A stretch of DNA of 64,000 nucleotides from Acaryochloris sp. CCMEE 5410 (GTDB taxonomy: Bacteria; Cyanobacteriota; Cyanobacteriia; Thermosynechococcales; Thermosynechococcaceae), in contig NZ_AFEJ02000001.1 of NCBI RefSeq assembly GCF_000238775.2, forward strand, positions 2,790,001 to 2,854,000, read 5' to 3'. Shown piece by piece: positions 45,833-54,051 of the stretch (positions are counted from its first letter, which is position 1; the number at the start of each line of letters is the position of its first letter). The notes under the pieces are model-generated. The model was given only the letters and a program-made list of their open reading frames with translations, had not been told where the DNA came from and made no database searches. A program made the translations under genes and the position numbers.

Positions 45833-46465
45833 TTAGTCAAAGGCAGGATCAACAATATCCTCAGCCTCTGGCTCCGCGATCGTAATCCCTGATAAAGGGC
45901 GATAGGTGTAACCGGAGCGGGAGGCTTTTTGAATATCGCCTTTAATGCCTTCAAGATCAATGTAGCGATCGGCAACGTTGATCAAACTGTCGCTAGTCAT
46001 GGAGCGTAAGCTAACAACTTCTACACGAATCCCACGGTAGCTAACAGCATCTACGGCATAAGCCAGGTCGCCATCTCCACTGACTAAGATCGCTGTATCG
46101 TAACAGCCTACCAACGACATCATATCGACGGCAATTTCAACGTCCAAATTGGCTTTTTTAGAACCATCCGGCAGCTGGACTAACTCTTTTGTAATGACGC
46201 GGTAACCATTGCGGCGCATCCACAGCAAAAAACCCTGCTGTTTTTCATTCGTCGGATCAACACCGGTATAAAAGAAGGACCGCAATAAACGCGAACCACA
46301 GGTCAGACGGCATAACAATTTGGTGTAGTCAATCTCAATGCCCAACTGCAGAGCGGCATAAAAAAGATTAGACCCATCTATGAAAATAGCGATACGCCCA
46401 CGGTTTTCAAGTACTTGCTCTGCTGAAAACACAGAGTCTTGGTCCATATCTGGATTGATAATCAT
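45833..46465 (-). CDS. LabA-like NYN-domain protein
   Basis: A 210-residue NYN/PIN-like protein. Acidic motifs: IAIFIDGSNLFYAAL (first Asp), KKANLDVEIAVDMMSL, and ILVSGDGDLAYAVDAVSYRG; the fold resembles nucleases. This family includes cyanobacterial LabA/LalA, which affect circadian output, but that role has not been shown for this gene. It is followed by the LptC gene and preceded by metG. Confidence 0.9.
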   Translation of the reverse strand: MIINPDMDQDSVFSAEQVLENRGRIAIFIDGSNLFYAALQLGIEIDYTKLLCRLTCGSRLLRSFFYTGVDPTNEKQQGFLLWMRRNGYRVITKELVQLPDGSKKANLDVEIAVDMMSLVGCYDTAILVSGDGDLAYAVDAVSYRGIRVEVVSLRSMTSDSLINVADRYIDLEGIKGDIQKASRSGYTYRPLSGITIAEPEAEDIVDPAFD

Positions 46466-46569
46466 GGAAATTAAAGCCTCGGATGTTTAAATGATGTCAG
46501 GTTTTAAAATATATTGACTAAACCAGCGCAGTAACCCTGAGACAATCCTCAAGCGAAGACGGCAAAGTG

Positions 46570-48168
46570 CTAGGGTGCTGCAGCTTGTAAAGGCTCTAAT
46601 TTTTGGAAGACGGGTTGAGGTGTGCCTAAGATTTGGCTAGCGGGCAACCCTCCCCAGTTGCTATGAATAGAATGTAAAGTTGTCTCATCCCCATCATGAT
46701 TAACATTCAAATCAAGCTTGAACCCTAGCTGGTGATATATCTGTGTACTGAGGTTAGGAATAACCGGAGTGAGCAGATATGCTGACAGTCTAACCGATTC
46801 TAAAACGGTGTAAAGGATCTCATTGACTAAGTCCTGTTCTCCTTTTTTATAGAGCGACCAGGGTGCTTGCTCGTCTATGAACTGGTTTCCAGCTTTGACA
46901 AGCTCCAAAGAAATATTACAAGCTTGACTAAAATTTAAGTTTTGGTAAGCTTTTGCGACTTGATCGCCCGCTGTTCGACCCAGTTGCACCAACGGATGAT
47001 CTTCAGGAACCCCTTGAATATCAATATCGGGAACCTGGCCATGACAATATTTGACGGCCATTTTTAGAGTGCGATTCAGTAAATTGCCTAGGCTATTGGC
47101 CAGATCCGCATTGACCACATCAATGAAGCGAGTTTCACTGAAGTCACCATCTCGGCCGAACTCTAATGCTTTTAAAAAGTAGTATCGAACTGCATCCGTG
47201 CCATAGCGATCGACCAATTCGATGGGATCGAGGGTATTCCCCAGGCTTTTCCCCATTTTTTGCCCGTCTTTGGTCAAGAAACCATGACCAAAGACTCGAT
47301 GAGGCAAAGGCAGATCCGCCGACATCAACATTGCTGGCCAATACACCGCGTGAAACCGCAGAATATCTTTGCCAATTAAGTGGAGATTGATGGGCCACCA
47401 CTGGCTGAGGGCATTTTCTAAAGTCGGTTCTGCATCTTCATCTAGCAGCGCTGTCACATATCCGAGGAGGGCATCGAACCAGACATATAACGTATGCTGA
47501 TCGTCTGCCGGTACGGGAAAACCCCAATCTAAGTTCACCCGTGAAATGGAAAAGTCTTGTAATCCCCGTTCGACAAAACTGAGGACTTCATTCCGGCGGC
47601 TGGTGGGTTGGATAAAGTCAGGCTGATCTGCAAATAACTGAAGTAGATCGTCTTGATACTTTGACAGCCGGAAAAAGTAATTTTGCTCATCTCGCCATTC
47701 CACTGGCCGCTTGTGGATGGGACAGTGGTTGTCTTCTATAAGGTCGCGTTCTTCTTTAAATTCTTCGCAACCGACACAATACCAGCCCTGCTGATGTCCT
47801 TGATAAATGTCACCTTTATCCCACACTCGCTGAAAAAATTCGGTAACGATCTGACTATGGCGAGGGCTCGTGGTCCGACTAAAGCGATCGTATTGAATAT
47901 TGAGGCGTTGCCATAAATCTTTGTATCCAGCAACGATTTCGTCACAATGATCTTGTGGTGCTTTACCCCGCTGTTCGGCCGTCCGCTGAATTTTTTGACC
48001 ATGCTCATCCGTGCCTGTGATCAGCAATACTTCATCCCCTTGTAAGCGATGGAACCGTGCGATCGCATCTGCAGCCATCGTGGTGTAGGCACTGCCAATA
48101 TGGGGTAAATCGTTAACGTAATAGAGCGGTGTGGTCAGCGCAAAACGTCGGGTTTGGCTGGAAGTCAT
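46570..48168 (-). CDS. metG: Methionyl-tRNA synthetase
   Basis: A 532-residue class I synthetase. ATP-binding HIGH-type motif is DLPHIGSAYTT (17-27) and KMSKS-type motif is GQKMGKSLGN. A zinc knuckle region includes CVGCEEF and HCPIH. The Met-binding WFDALLGYVTALL and anticodon-binding helices follow. It lacks the C-terminal dimerisation (tRNA-binding EMAP-like) domain found in longer forms. It charges tRNA-Met for initiation and elongation. Confidence 0.96.
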   Translation of the reverse strand: MTSSQTRRFALTTPLYYVNDLPHIGSAYTTMAADAIARFHRLQGDEVLLITGTDEHGQKIQRTAEQRGKAPQDHCDEIVAGYKDLWQRLNIQYDRFSRTTSPRHSQIVTEFFQRVWDKGDIYQGHQQGWYCVGCEEFKEERDLIEDNHCPIHKRPVEWRDEQNYFFRLSKYQDDLLQLFADQPDFIQPTSRRNEVLSFVERGLQDFSISRVNLDWGFPVPADDQHTLYVWFDALLGYVTALLDEDAEPTLENALSQWWPINLHLIGKDILRFHAVYWPAMLMSADLPLPHRVFGHGFLTKDGQKMGKSLGNTLDPIELVDRYGTDAVRYYFLKALEFGRDGDFSETRFIDVVNADLANSLGNLLNRTLKMAVKYCHGQVPDIDIQGVPEDHPLVQLGRTAGDQVAKAYQNLNFSQACNISLELVKAGNQFIDEQAPWSLYKKGEQDLVNEILYTVLESVRLSAYLLTPVIPNLSTQIYHQLGFKLDLNVNHDGDETTLHSIHSNWGGLPASQILGTPQPVFQKLEPLQAAAP

Positions 48169-48321
48169 AGGCTAAAAATAGAAGCATTGTGGTTGCCGAC
48201 CTCCATCATACATGAGCTATTAATGAACGGCGTTTATACCTAATCATGATGTTTTAATAGGTACAATCCCATCCTCATCAAGCCATCGCCCTATCCAACC
48301 ACCCAGTATCGAAAGAATGGC

Positions 48322-48780
48322 TCAATTTTGCCAAGCGAGCTGTTTATCAACCTCAGATTTGATGGATTTGAACAATCTCAGCTCCGTACCATCACCGTTC
48401 CAATACACTTGATCAAAAATCTGATGGAGAATATATAACCCTCGACCACATTCACAGCCTTCATCAGGAATCTTTTGTGGAGGGGGCGGCGTTTTGCACT
48501 GATCTGGAGGCGTAAACCCTGCGCCTTGATCCGAAATAATCCACCAGCCCTGGGAATGACTGATCGAAAAATGCACAAAGATGGTCTTGTAAGGATCCAA
48601 CTTATTTCCATGCTTCGCTGCGTTAACTAGTGCTTCTTGCAAGCCTAACCTGAGTTCTGCCTCTTCCTCTATCGGTATATCTGCAAGGAGGCAGTCTAAG
48701 ATTGGACAAAGATACAGGGTTGATGCAAAACTGACTTGCTGCCATCGGTGGGCACTGGGCGGAAGCGAAGAAGCAATCAC
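48322..48780 (-). CDS. RsbW-like ATP-binding anti-sigma/serine kinase
   Basis: A 152-residue HATPase_c protein. N box: GLQEALVNAAKHGNKLDP; G1: IISDQGAGFTPP; G2: GCECGRGLYILHQIFD. Such proteins bind ATP and either hold a sigma factor or phosphorylate an anti-anti-sigma (STAS) partner. No STAS or sigma gene is adjacent, so its partner is elsewhere. The closeness to metG is not functionally suggestive. Confidence 0.87.
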   Translation of the reverse strand: MIASSLPPSAHRWQQVSFASTLYLCPILDCLLADIPIEEEAELRLGLQEALVNAAKHGNKLDPYKTIFVHFSISHSQGWWIISDQGAGFTPPDQCKTPPPPQKIPDEGCECGRGLYILHQIFDQVYWNGDGTELRLFKSIKSEVDKQLAWQN

Positions 48781-48935
48781 TCAATTAATCCCATAGCTGT
48801 GTTCTAGATGGTTTGATGGGGGGTGCGTCACTGCACGGATCAGATAGAAAAGTTGGATTAATGAAGTTAAAAGGCTATCAATTAATAATTTAGGGATATC
48901 TTACCTATTACTAATATAGCTAACAGCCTTGGGAT

Positions 48936-49136
48936 TTACAATATCCAAACCCGACTTCCCCTACTGAAAATCCAGTGAGAACAGGCATTCCAGCTCAACT
49001 GAAGGGTACTCATCGGGGCTGGTAGCATCTCCCCCCGAGCGTCTAGTAGCTGGACCAATACCAGATATCCAACTCCCAAAAGCAGTGCGATCGCACCGGT
49101 AATCACGGCAGTCCACTGTGAGCGATCAAAAGACAT
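48936..49136 (-). CDS. Small single-pass membrane protein
   Basis: A 66-residue protein starting MSFDRSQWTAVITGAIALLL, with one transmembrane helix and a short polar C-terminal half (LDARGEMLPAPMSTLQLSWNACSHW). It follows the MCE gene on the same strand with 74 bases between. The protein-like start and position suggest a real gene; no family assigned. Confidence 0.6.
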   Translation of the reverse strand: MSFDRSQWTAVITGAIALLLGVGYLVLVQLLDARGEMLPAPMSTLQLSWNACSHWIFSRGSRVWIL

Positions 49137-49210
49137 AGCAATACGGTTCCTGCATCTGAGAGGAAGAGAGGTCTCCTTCACCGTAACATTCCCAGACGGT
49201 CAGAAATTAG

Positions 49211-50410
49211 TCAATTTTGAGAGGGAGTCGATGGAGCCTCCGATTGAGAAAAAGCAGACGTGAGTGGTGCCTTTTGAACCCCTTGCATTTGTTGTTCCAA
49301 ATCCTGGCTAGAAGATAGTAGCTTACCGAGGCCGTTAATTAAACGAATTAAATTTTGCCTGACCTCCTCATTACCGGTAATGTCTTTGAGATCCGACGTA
49401 ATTTGGCTAGCATTATCCAATGTCTCTCGAGCTGATTTTAAAGTCTGGCGCAGCTCTGATACCGTGGCTGGGTTATTCACATCTGTCGTCAAGAGCTTGA
49501 GAGTTTCAGAGGCCTGAGCACCATTCGCCGCTAAGGTTTCTAGGTTATCCAATAGCTTGCCTTGTTCAACCCGGCTGAGCAAAGGACTCAAACGAGTCAC
49601 CACGACCTTCAGTTCTTGGCTCGTCTCTTGCAAATTCTGGAGAGAAGTCACTAAAGTGCCTTTATTTCCCTTCACCAGGGTATTCACTTCACCGCCTAAT
49701 TGATCGAACTGTTGCGCTGCTGCTGTCACTGATTCAGCAGCAACACCAAACTGTCGTAGTTGTTTACGGGTATCCAAACTGAGTTGGGTTACACTGCGGG
49801 CAGCACGGGACACATCTTTTAAGGCAACCTTTGTATCTTTGCTGAGTTGGCTAATATCCTTGGAAGCCTGAGATAAGTTATTGAGAGTAGCCTTTAAGTC
49901 TGTGCCTCCTAACTGCGTCGCAATCTGCATCGTGGCGCGAATGAGTTCTTCCAAATTGTTGCCCGAGTCGCCCTCCAGGCGATCCCCTTGACAGAGGATC
50001 ATACGGGGGTCACAGTCTGGCTCAAATGGGCTTAAATCTTCTACAGAGGCATCGCTGAACTCAACCTCAGTCGGTCGAAACTCTAATGCAGCCTGCCCCA
50101 CAAATCCTGACTGGCTCGTTTCAACTTTGGTCTGCCGAGGAATCAATACGGTACTCGACGTAATTTCTACTTCCACCACTACTCGATTGGCCTGAGGCCG
50201 CATTTGCGTAATATGACCGACCTTTACCCCTCTGAACTTAGCCGGACTACCGATACTTAACCCCAAAGCGTCTGCTAACTCAACTTGTAAGGTGTACGCT
50301 CTACCCCCAAAATTAAAACCACGCACCCAAAAAATTAAACTCGTTACGAGTCCTAGGCCAAAGATGACTAGCAATCCCACTGTCCCTTCTCGTACCGCTC
50401 GCGTTCTCAT
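49211..50410 (-). CDS. MlaD/MCE-family lipid transport protein
   Basis: A 399-residue protein with an N-terminal transmembrane helix (GTVGLLVIFGLGLVTSLIFWV), the MCE domain (residues 30-130: LQVELADALGLSIGSPAKFRGVKVGHI, VVVEVEITSSTVLIPRQTKVE, GQAALEFRP) and a long coiled-coil stalk. In cyanobacteria and plastids (TGD2-like) such proteins carry lipids between membranes. ATG at 50410 is chosen over an upstream GTG at 50422 because AGGGG lies 5-9 bases before it. It is downstream of the ATPase gene (51 bases), so co-transcribed; no permease gene is adjacent. Confidence 0.92.
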   Translation of the reverse strand: MRTRAVREGTVGLLVIFGLGLVTSLIFWVRGFNFGGRAYTLQVELADALGLSIGSPAKFRGVKVGHITQMRPQANRVVVEVEITSSTVLIPRQTKVETSQSGFVGQAALEFRPTEVEFSDASVEDLSPFEPDCDPRMILCQGDRLEGDSGNNLEELIRATMQIATQLGGTDLKATLNNLSQASKDISQLSKDTKVALKDVSRAARSVTQLSLDTRKQLRQFGVAAESVTAAAQQFDQLGGEVNTLVKGNKGTLVTSLQNLQETSQELKVVVTRLSPLLSRVEQGKLLDNLETLAANGAQASETLKLLTTDVNNPATVSELRQTLKSARETLDNASQITSDLKDITGNEEVRQNLIRLINGLGKLLSSSQDLEQQMQGVQKAPLTSAFSQSEAPSTPSQN

Positions 50411-50461
50411 ACTGCCCCTCACCGGTGACCTTAGCTAACTATTACTCGGCATTCTCTTGCG

Positions 50462-51250
50462 CTACAAGTAATCTCCCACCAAATCCATGGGGCCTTGCAC
50501 ACTTCCACTCATAAATTGCTGTAGATAGGGATTATCAGACGTTTCGATTTCATCCCAAATGCCTTGCCATTGCACTTGACCTTGATAGAGCAAGACCAAG
50601 CGTTTGCCATTACGACGAATCGTACTGTTTTGGTGGGTAACAATAGCATAGGTCTCACAGCCAGAAGAGCGTTGCAGTTCTAAGATCAAATCTTCAATCA
50701 TCGTGGAGGCAATGGGATCAAGCCCTGCCGTGGGCTCATCGTAGAGCAAAATTTTAGGATCATCTAAGTCATCATCGGGATTATCCAAAATGGCTCTGGC
50801 AAAGCTCACCCGTTTCCGCATCCCCCCAGACAGTTCTGCCGGAAAAAGGTGGCCAATTCCTGGCAGACCCACCACTTCCAATTTCTCGTTCACTAAATCT
50901 CGAATTCGCTGCCTCGGCAAAGCAGAATTCTGGTACAGGAAAAATCCGACATTCTCTTCAACCGTCAGGGAGTCAAATAACGCTGCCTGTTGAAACACCA
51001 TACTCATGCGAATAGGGTTATCGAAATTATCTAAAGACCCACAACGGCGTTTGCCATTGATATAAACCTCTCCTTTATCCGGTGCCAGTAAACCCGCAAT
51101 AATTCGGAGTATCGTTGATTTCCCCGTCCCGGAAGGACCTAAAATCGCGAGTGCATCCCCTGGATAAATCGTGAGGTCAGCCCCATCCAACACCACATGT
51201 TTACCAAAGGCTTTAGAAATTCCTTTGAGTTCAATTAAGGGCTCGGCCAT
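50462..51250 (-). CDS. MlaF/TGD3-type lipid ABC transporter ATPase
   Basis: A 262-residue ABC ATPase: Walker A GPSGTGKST, Q-loop VFQQAALFDSL, signature LSGGMRKRVSFARA, Walker B LLYDEPTAGLD, and the H-loop VTHQNSTI. The GMRKRV variant and length match MlaF/Ttg2A-like importers. It energises lipid movement together with the MCE protein encoded next. The MlaE-like permease must lie elsewhere. Start at 51250 (MAEPLIELKGISK) is used; a TTG at 51274 is in frame. Confidence 0.92.
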   Translation of the reverse strand: MAEPLIELKGISKAFGKHVVLDGADLTIYPGDALAILGPSGTGKSTILRIIAGLLAPDKGEVYINGKRRCGSLDNFDNPIRMSMVFQQAALFDSLTVEENVGFFLYQNSALPRQRIRDLVNEKLEVVGLPGIGHLFPAELSGGMRKRVSFARAILDNPDDDLDDPKILLYDEPTAGLDPIASTMIEDLILELQRSSGCETYAIVTHQNSTIRRNGKRLVLLYQGQVQWQGIWDEIETSDNPYLQQFMSGSVQGPMDLVGDYL

Positions 51251-51657
51251 AAAAACGATCTGAGAGATGCCCAAAGAAACCGCGTCTCGAAGCTATCACT
51301 ACTGTAATCTAACTTCCTTACCCTAGCCTAGGGAGAAGCTTAAAGAGAGATGAAAAGTGATTGATAGGGGAATGATGACAACGTTTGCCCTATGGACCAG
51401 GCGATAAGCGCTGAATTCAAGCCTCTACACCTTAAACATGAATGAAAAATATAAAAATAGGGCAAAATAGACTTGTGATCTATATTACATATAGATACTA
51501 GCTAGACTTAATTTAGAGGTTCTAAAAAGACGGCTAGTATTGAGATACAACTATTTTGAAGACTGTGGTTAACCGGGGGATGACAACTAGTCAATCCACA
51601 GGATCAAAAGACAGAGGTTAAAGATATTGATGACTATTTATTTGCTTATCCCCCGCT
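51251..51657. other. Intergenic region with AT-rich palindrome
   Basis: About 400 bases upstream of both the ATPase and the pentapeptide-repeat gene. ATCTATAT and ATATAGAT (51478-51485 / 51489-51496) form a perfect 8-base palindrome with a 3-base centre. It is a candidate binding site; no match to a known operator is claimed. Confidence 0.45.
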
Positions 51658-53190
51658 ATGGCCAATACTAACCATGTCCGTATGATTAAACGTGGTGTTA
51701 ATCATTGGAATCAGTGGCGTAAACAAAATCCTAGGGTCAAACCAGACTTAAGTGGTATAGACCTGAGTGAACAGGATTTACAAGACATTAATTTAATCAA
51801 TGCTAATTTGAGTCGGGCCAATCTCAGCTTGGCCAATTTAAGCGGTGCTTTTTTAGCCGGTAGTGATCTCAGTAATGCCTTCTTAAGCGAGGCCAATCTC
51901 AGTCGCGTTAATTTTAGTCGGGCCGATTTAACAAAAGCAGATTTAAGTTTTGCCCGGTTACAGGGTGCCACACTGATTGAAGCAAACCTCTACCAAGCCA
52001 TTTTGATTGAAGCCTGTATGGTTCAGGTTATCTTCCCCTATGCCGATTTAAGGCAAGTCAATCTGAGTAAAGCAGACTTATCAGAAGCCAACGGGATTAA
52101 GGCCAATTTGACCCAGGCAAAGTTAGACTCCACCCAATTGCAACAGAGCAATTTAAGTCGGGCTTTCATGAGTGAAGCTAGCTTAAAGGGGGCTAATTTA
52201 AAAGGCGCTAATTTGAGCAAAACAGACTTGAGTTTCTCTAACTTAAGCTCAGCCCTTTTACGAGATGCCAATTTAGGTAAAAGCATTGCGATTGAGGCAA
52301 ATTTTAGAGGCGCTGATTTACGCAATACAAATTTCAAGAACGGACAATGCGTAAAAGCAAACTTTAGTCGAGTGGATGGTTGTGAAGTAGACTTGTCCTC
52401 CGCTAATTTAACAGGCGTCGATCTGAGTGATGCCGATCTGCAGCAAGCGGTGCTCAAGGAAGCGAATCTCCGGGACGTCAACTTCACTCGCTGTCGGCTG
52501 TTTGGCACTAATTTTGCCGCGGCTACCCTGACAGGGGCTTGCATAGAAGATATCAGCCCTAATGCCACCACCACTTTAGTAGATGTTGTCTGTGACTATG
52601 CCTATCAACGCAACAATCAGCAGGAACGCATCCCCAAGCAAGGCTATTTTGAGCCCGGAGACGTAAAAACCTTTTTTGCTGAAGCTCAAGCCACCCTTAA
52701 TTTGGGACTACCTAAGGATGTCCATTGGGCCGCGCTAACGTACAGTCTCCAGTGGTTGCAAACCCAACCTGACTGCCAACCCGTCAAAATCCAGCGGTTA
52801 GAACACAATCCAGATGGCACTGTTTTGCTGAGATTGGCTATCGCGACCAGCGTTGACAAGGAACGACTGCAGCTCGATCTTTGGCGAGTCTATGAAGAAA
52901 CCTACATGATGCTAGAACCTGAGGATGGTCAACCCTTAGCAAAGCCTTTACCCAGTATTGATCCTCAACAATACGGTCATCACGAGTCTATTAATCGCTT
53001 ATTTGATTTCCTCACACTGATGATGGAGGCGATTACCCCTAATGGAGCCGTGATTAACAACCATGACCTCGCGGTATCATGCAATGGGACCAACATCCAC
53101 GACGGCCAGACATTCCCCGAGCTCGCGGTCACTAATTCTTTACTGCAGGGGGAGATGGCAGATACCTTACAACAACCCCATACTCTCTAA
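51658..53190 (+). CDS. Pentapeptide-repeat protein with C-terminal domain
   Basis: A 510-residue protein. Residues 30-310 are about 50 pentapeptide repeats of the A(D/N)LxX type (DLSGIDLSEQDLQDINL, NANLSRANLSLANLSGAFL), forming a right-handed beta-helix. The N-terminal 28 residues are a polar cap (HVRMIKRGVNHWNQWRKQNP). From about 310 the repeat ends and a non-repetitive globular domain follows (YFEPGDVKTFFAEAQATLNL, KIQRLEHNPDGTVLLRLAIA). The C-terminal part is not recognised. It overlaps the convergent HEAT-repeat gene by 24 bases. Confidence 0.92.
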   Translation: MANTNHVRMIKRGVNHWNQWRKQNPRVKPDLSGIDLSEQDLQDINLINANLSRANLSLANLSGAFLAGSDLSNAFLSEANLSRVNFSRADLTKADLSFARLQGATLIEANLYQAILIEACMVQVIFPYADLRQVNLSKADLSEANGIKANLTQAKLDSTQLQQSNLSRAFMSEASLKGANLKGANLSKTDLSFSNLSSALLRDANLGKSIAIEANFRGADLRNTNFKNGQCVKANFSRVDGCEVDLSSANLTGVDLSDADLQQAVLKEANLRDVNFTRCRLFGTNFAAATLTGACIEDISPNATTTLVDVVCDYAYQRNNQQERIPKQGYFEPGDVKTFFAEAQATLNLGLPKDVHWAALTYSLQWLQTQPDCQPVKIQRLEHNPDGTVLLRLAIATSVDKERLQLDLWRVYEETYMMLEPEDGQPLAKPLPSIDPQQYGHHESINRLFDFLTLMMEAITPNGAVINNHDLAVSCNGTNIHDGQTFPELAVTNSLLQGEMADTLQQPHTL

Positions 53191-53925
53191 TTCTTCTATA
53201 GCCTGAAGTCCTGTTGGATCTCCAAGCTTGAGTAGGGAACTCTTGGCATCCTCTTGAACACCGAGATCTTCATCACTGAGGGCCTTGATCATGGCTGCAA
53301 TCGCTTGGCCATAGAGATCTCCCCTTGCAAGTACTTTGCTTAATTGCCCTAAAGACCAAGCGCAGTTACTCCGCACGGGTGCCATGGATTCTGTTTGCAG
53401 GGCATGGAGTACCGCAGGGATGGCAGCAGCAGCGACATCAGCATCAATTTCGGAGAGTTGTCCTAGGGAACTGGCAGCCCAGAGGCGGACGGCTGATATA
53501 TCATTCTCCAGCGCATCCACTAAGGGTTCAAGGACGCGCTGATCTCGGCAATTGCCTAAAGCCCAAACAACACCTTTACGAACGTATCCATTCCAATCTT
53601 GATGAAATTGATGGATTAGGGGCAGAACAGCCGTATTGCTAGGGTTACGCCCTAAAGCATAAGCTGCACTTACCCGCACTAAGGGACAGGCGTCAGAGAG
53701 TAATTGAATCAAATACGGAATGGCTCTAGGATCTTGGAGCTCACAAAACGCTCTCGCTGCGATCATGCGTTGGGTCACGTCAGTCGATGCTAAAAATTGC
53801 AGCATCTCCTCGACATCGGGCTTTGCTGCTTCTGCCGCCGGATCATCGACGGCAGCCATGTGATCCAACGGACTTTCTAGATTGTCCTCGTCATCTAGGA
53901 GGCTAAGATCTTCTTCGTTATACAT
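53167..53925 (-). CDS. HEAT-repeat protein
   Basis: A 252-residue protein. After an acidic N-terminus (YNEEDLSLLDDEDNLESPLD) come about six HEAT-like repeats such as DPRAIPYLIQLLSDACPLVRVSAAYALG, VLEPLVDALENDISAVRLWAA and AVLHALQTESMAPVRSNCAWSLG. HEAT proteins in cyanobacteria include phycobilin lyases, but no lyase-specific sequence is recognised here; a scaffolding role is as likely. The 3' end overlaps the pentapeptide gene by 24 bases. Confidence 0.85.
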   Translation of the reverse strand: MYNEEDLSLLDDEDNLESPLDHMAAVDDPAAEAAKPDVEEMLQFLASTDVTQRMIAARAFCELQDPRAIPYLIQLLSDACPLVRVSAAYALGRNPSNTAVLPLIHQFHQDWNGYVRKGVVWALGNCRDQRVLEPLVDALENDISAVRLWAASSLGQLSEIDADVAAAAIPAVLHALQTESMAPVRSNCAWSLGQLSKVLARGDLYGQAIAAMIKALSDEDLGVQEDAKSSLLKLGDPTGLQAIEELESMGLL

Positions 53926-54051
53926 AACTGTAACTGTACAACACTGAATACCTCTGATTTTGGCAAAACTGGGATTGATAACAAGACCAGGTTAAAGTCA
54001 TAGTCTAATCGTCTAGACTGATAAGGCAAAACTGAAGCTTAAGAGGACACC

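Noticed and set aside
52038-52574. 178-codon frame antisense to the pentapeptide gene
   Set aside because: The long open frame is a by-product of the repeated codon pattern of the pentapeptide array on the other strand.
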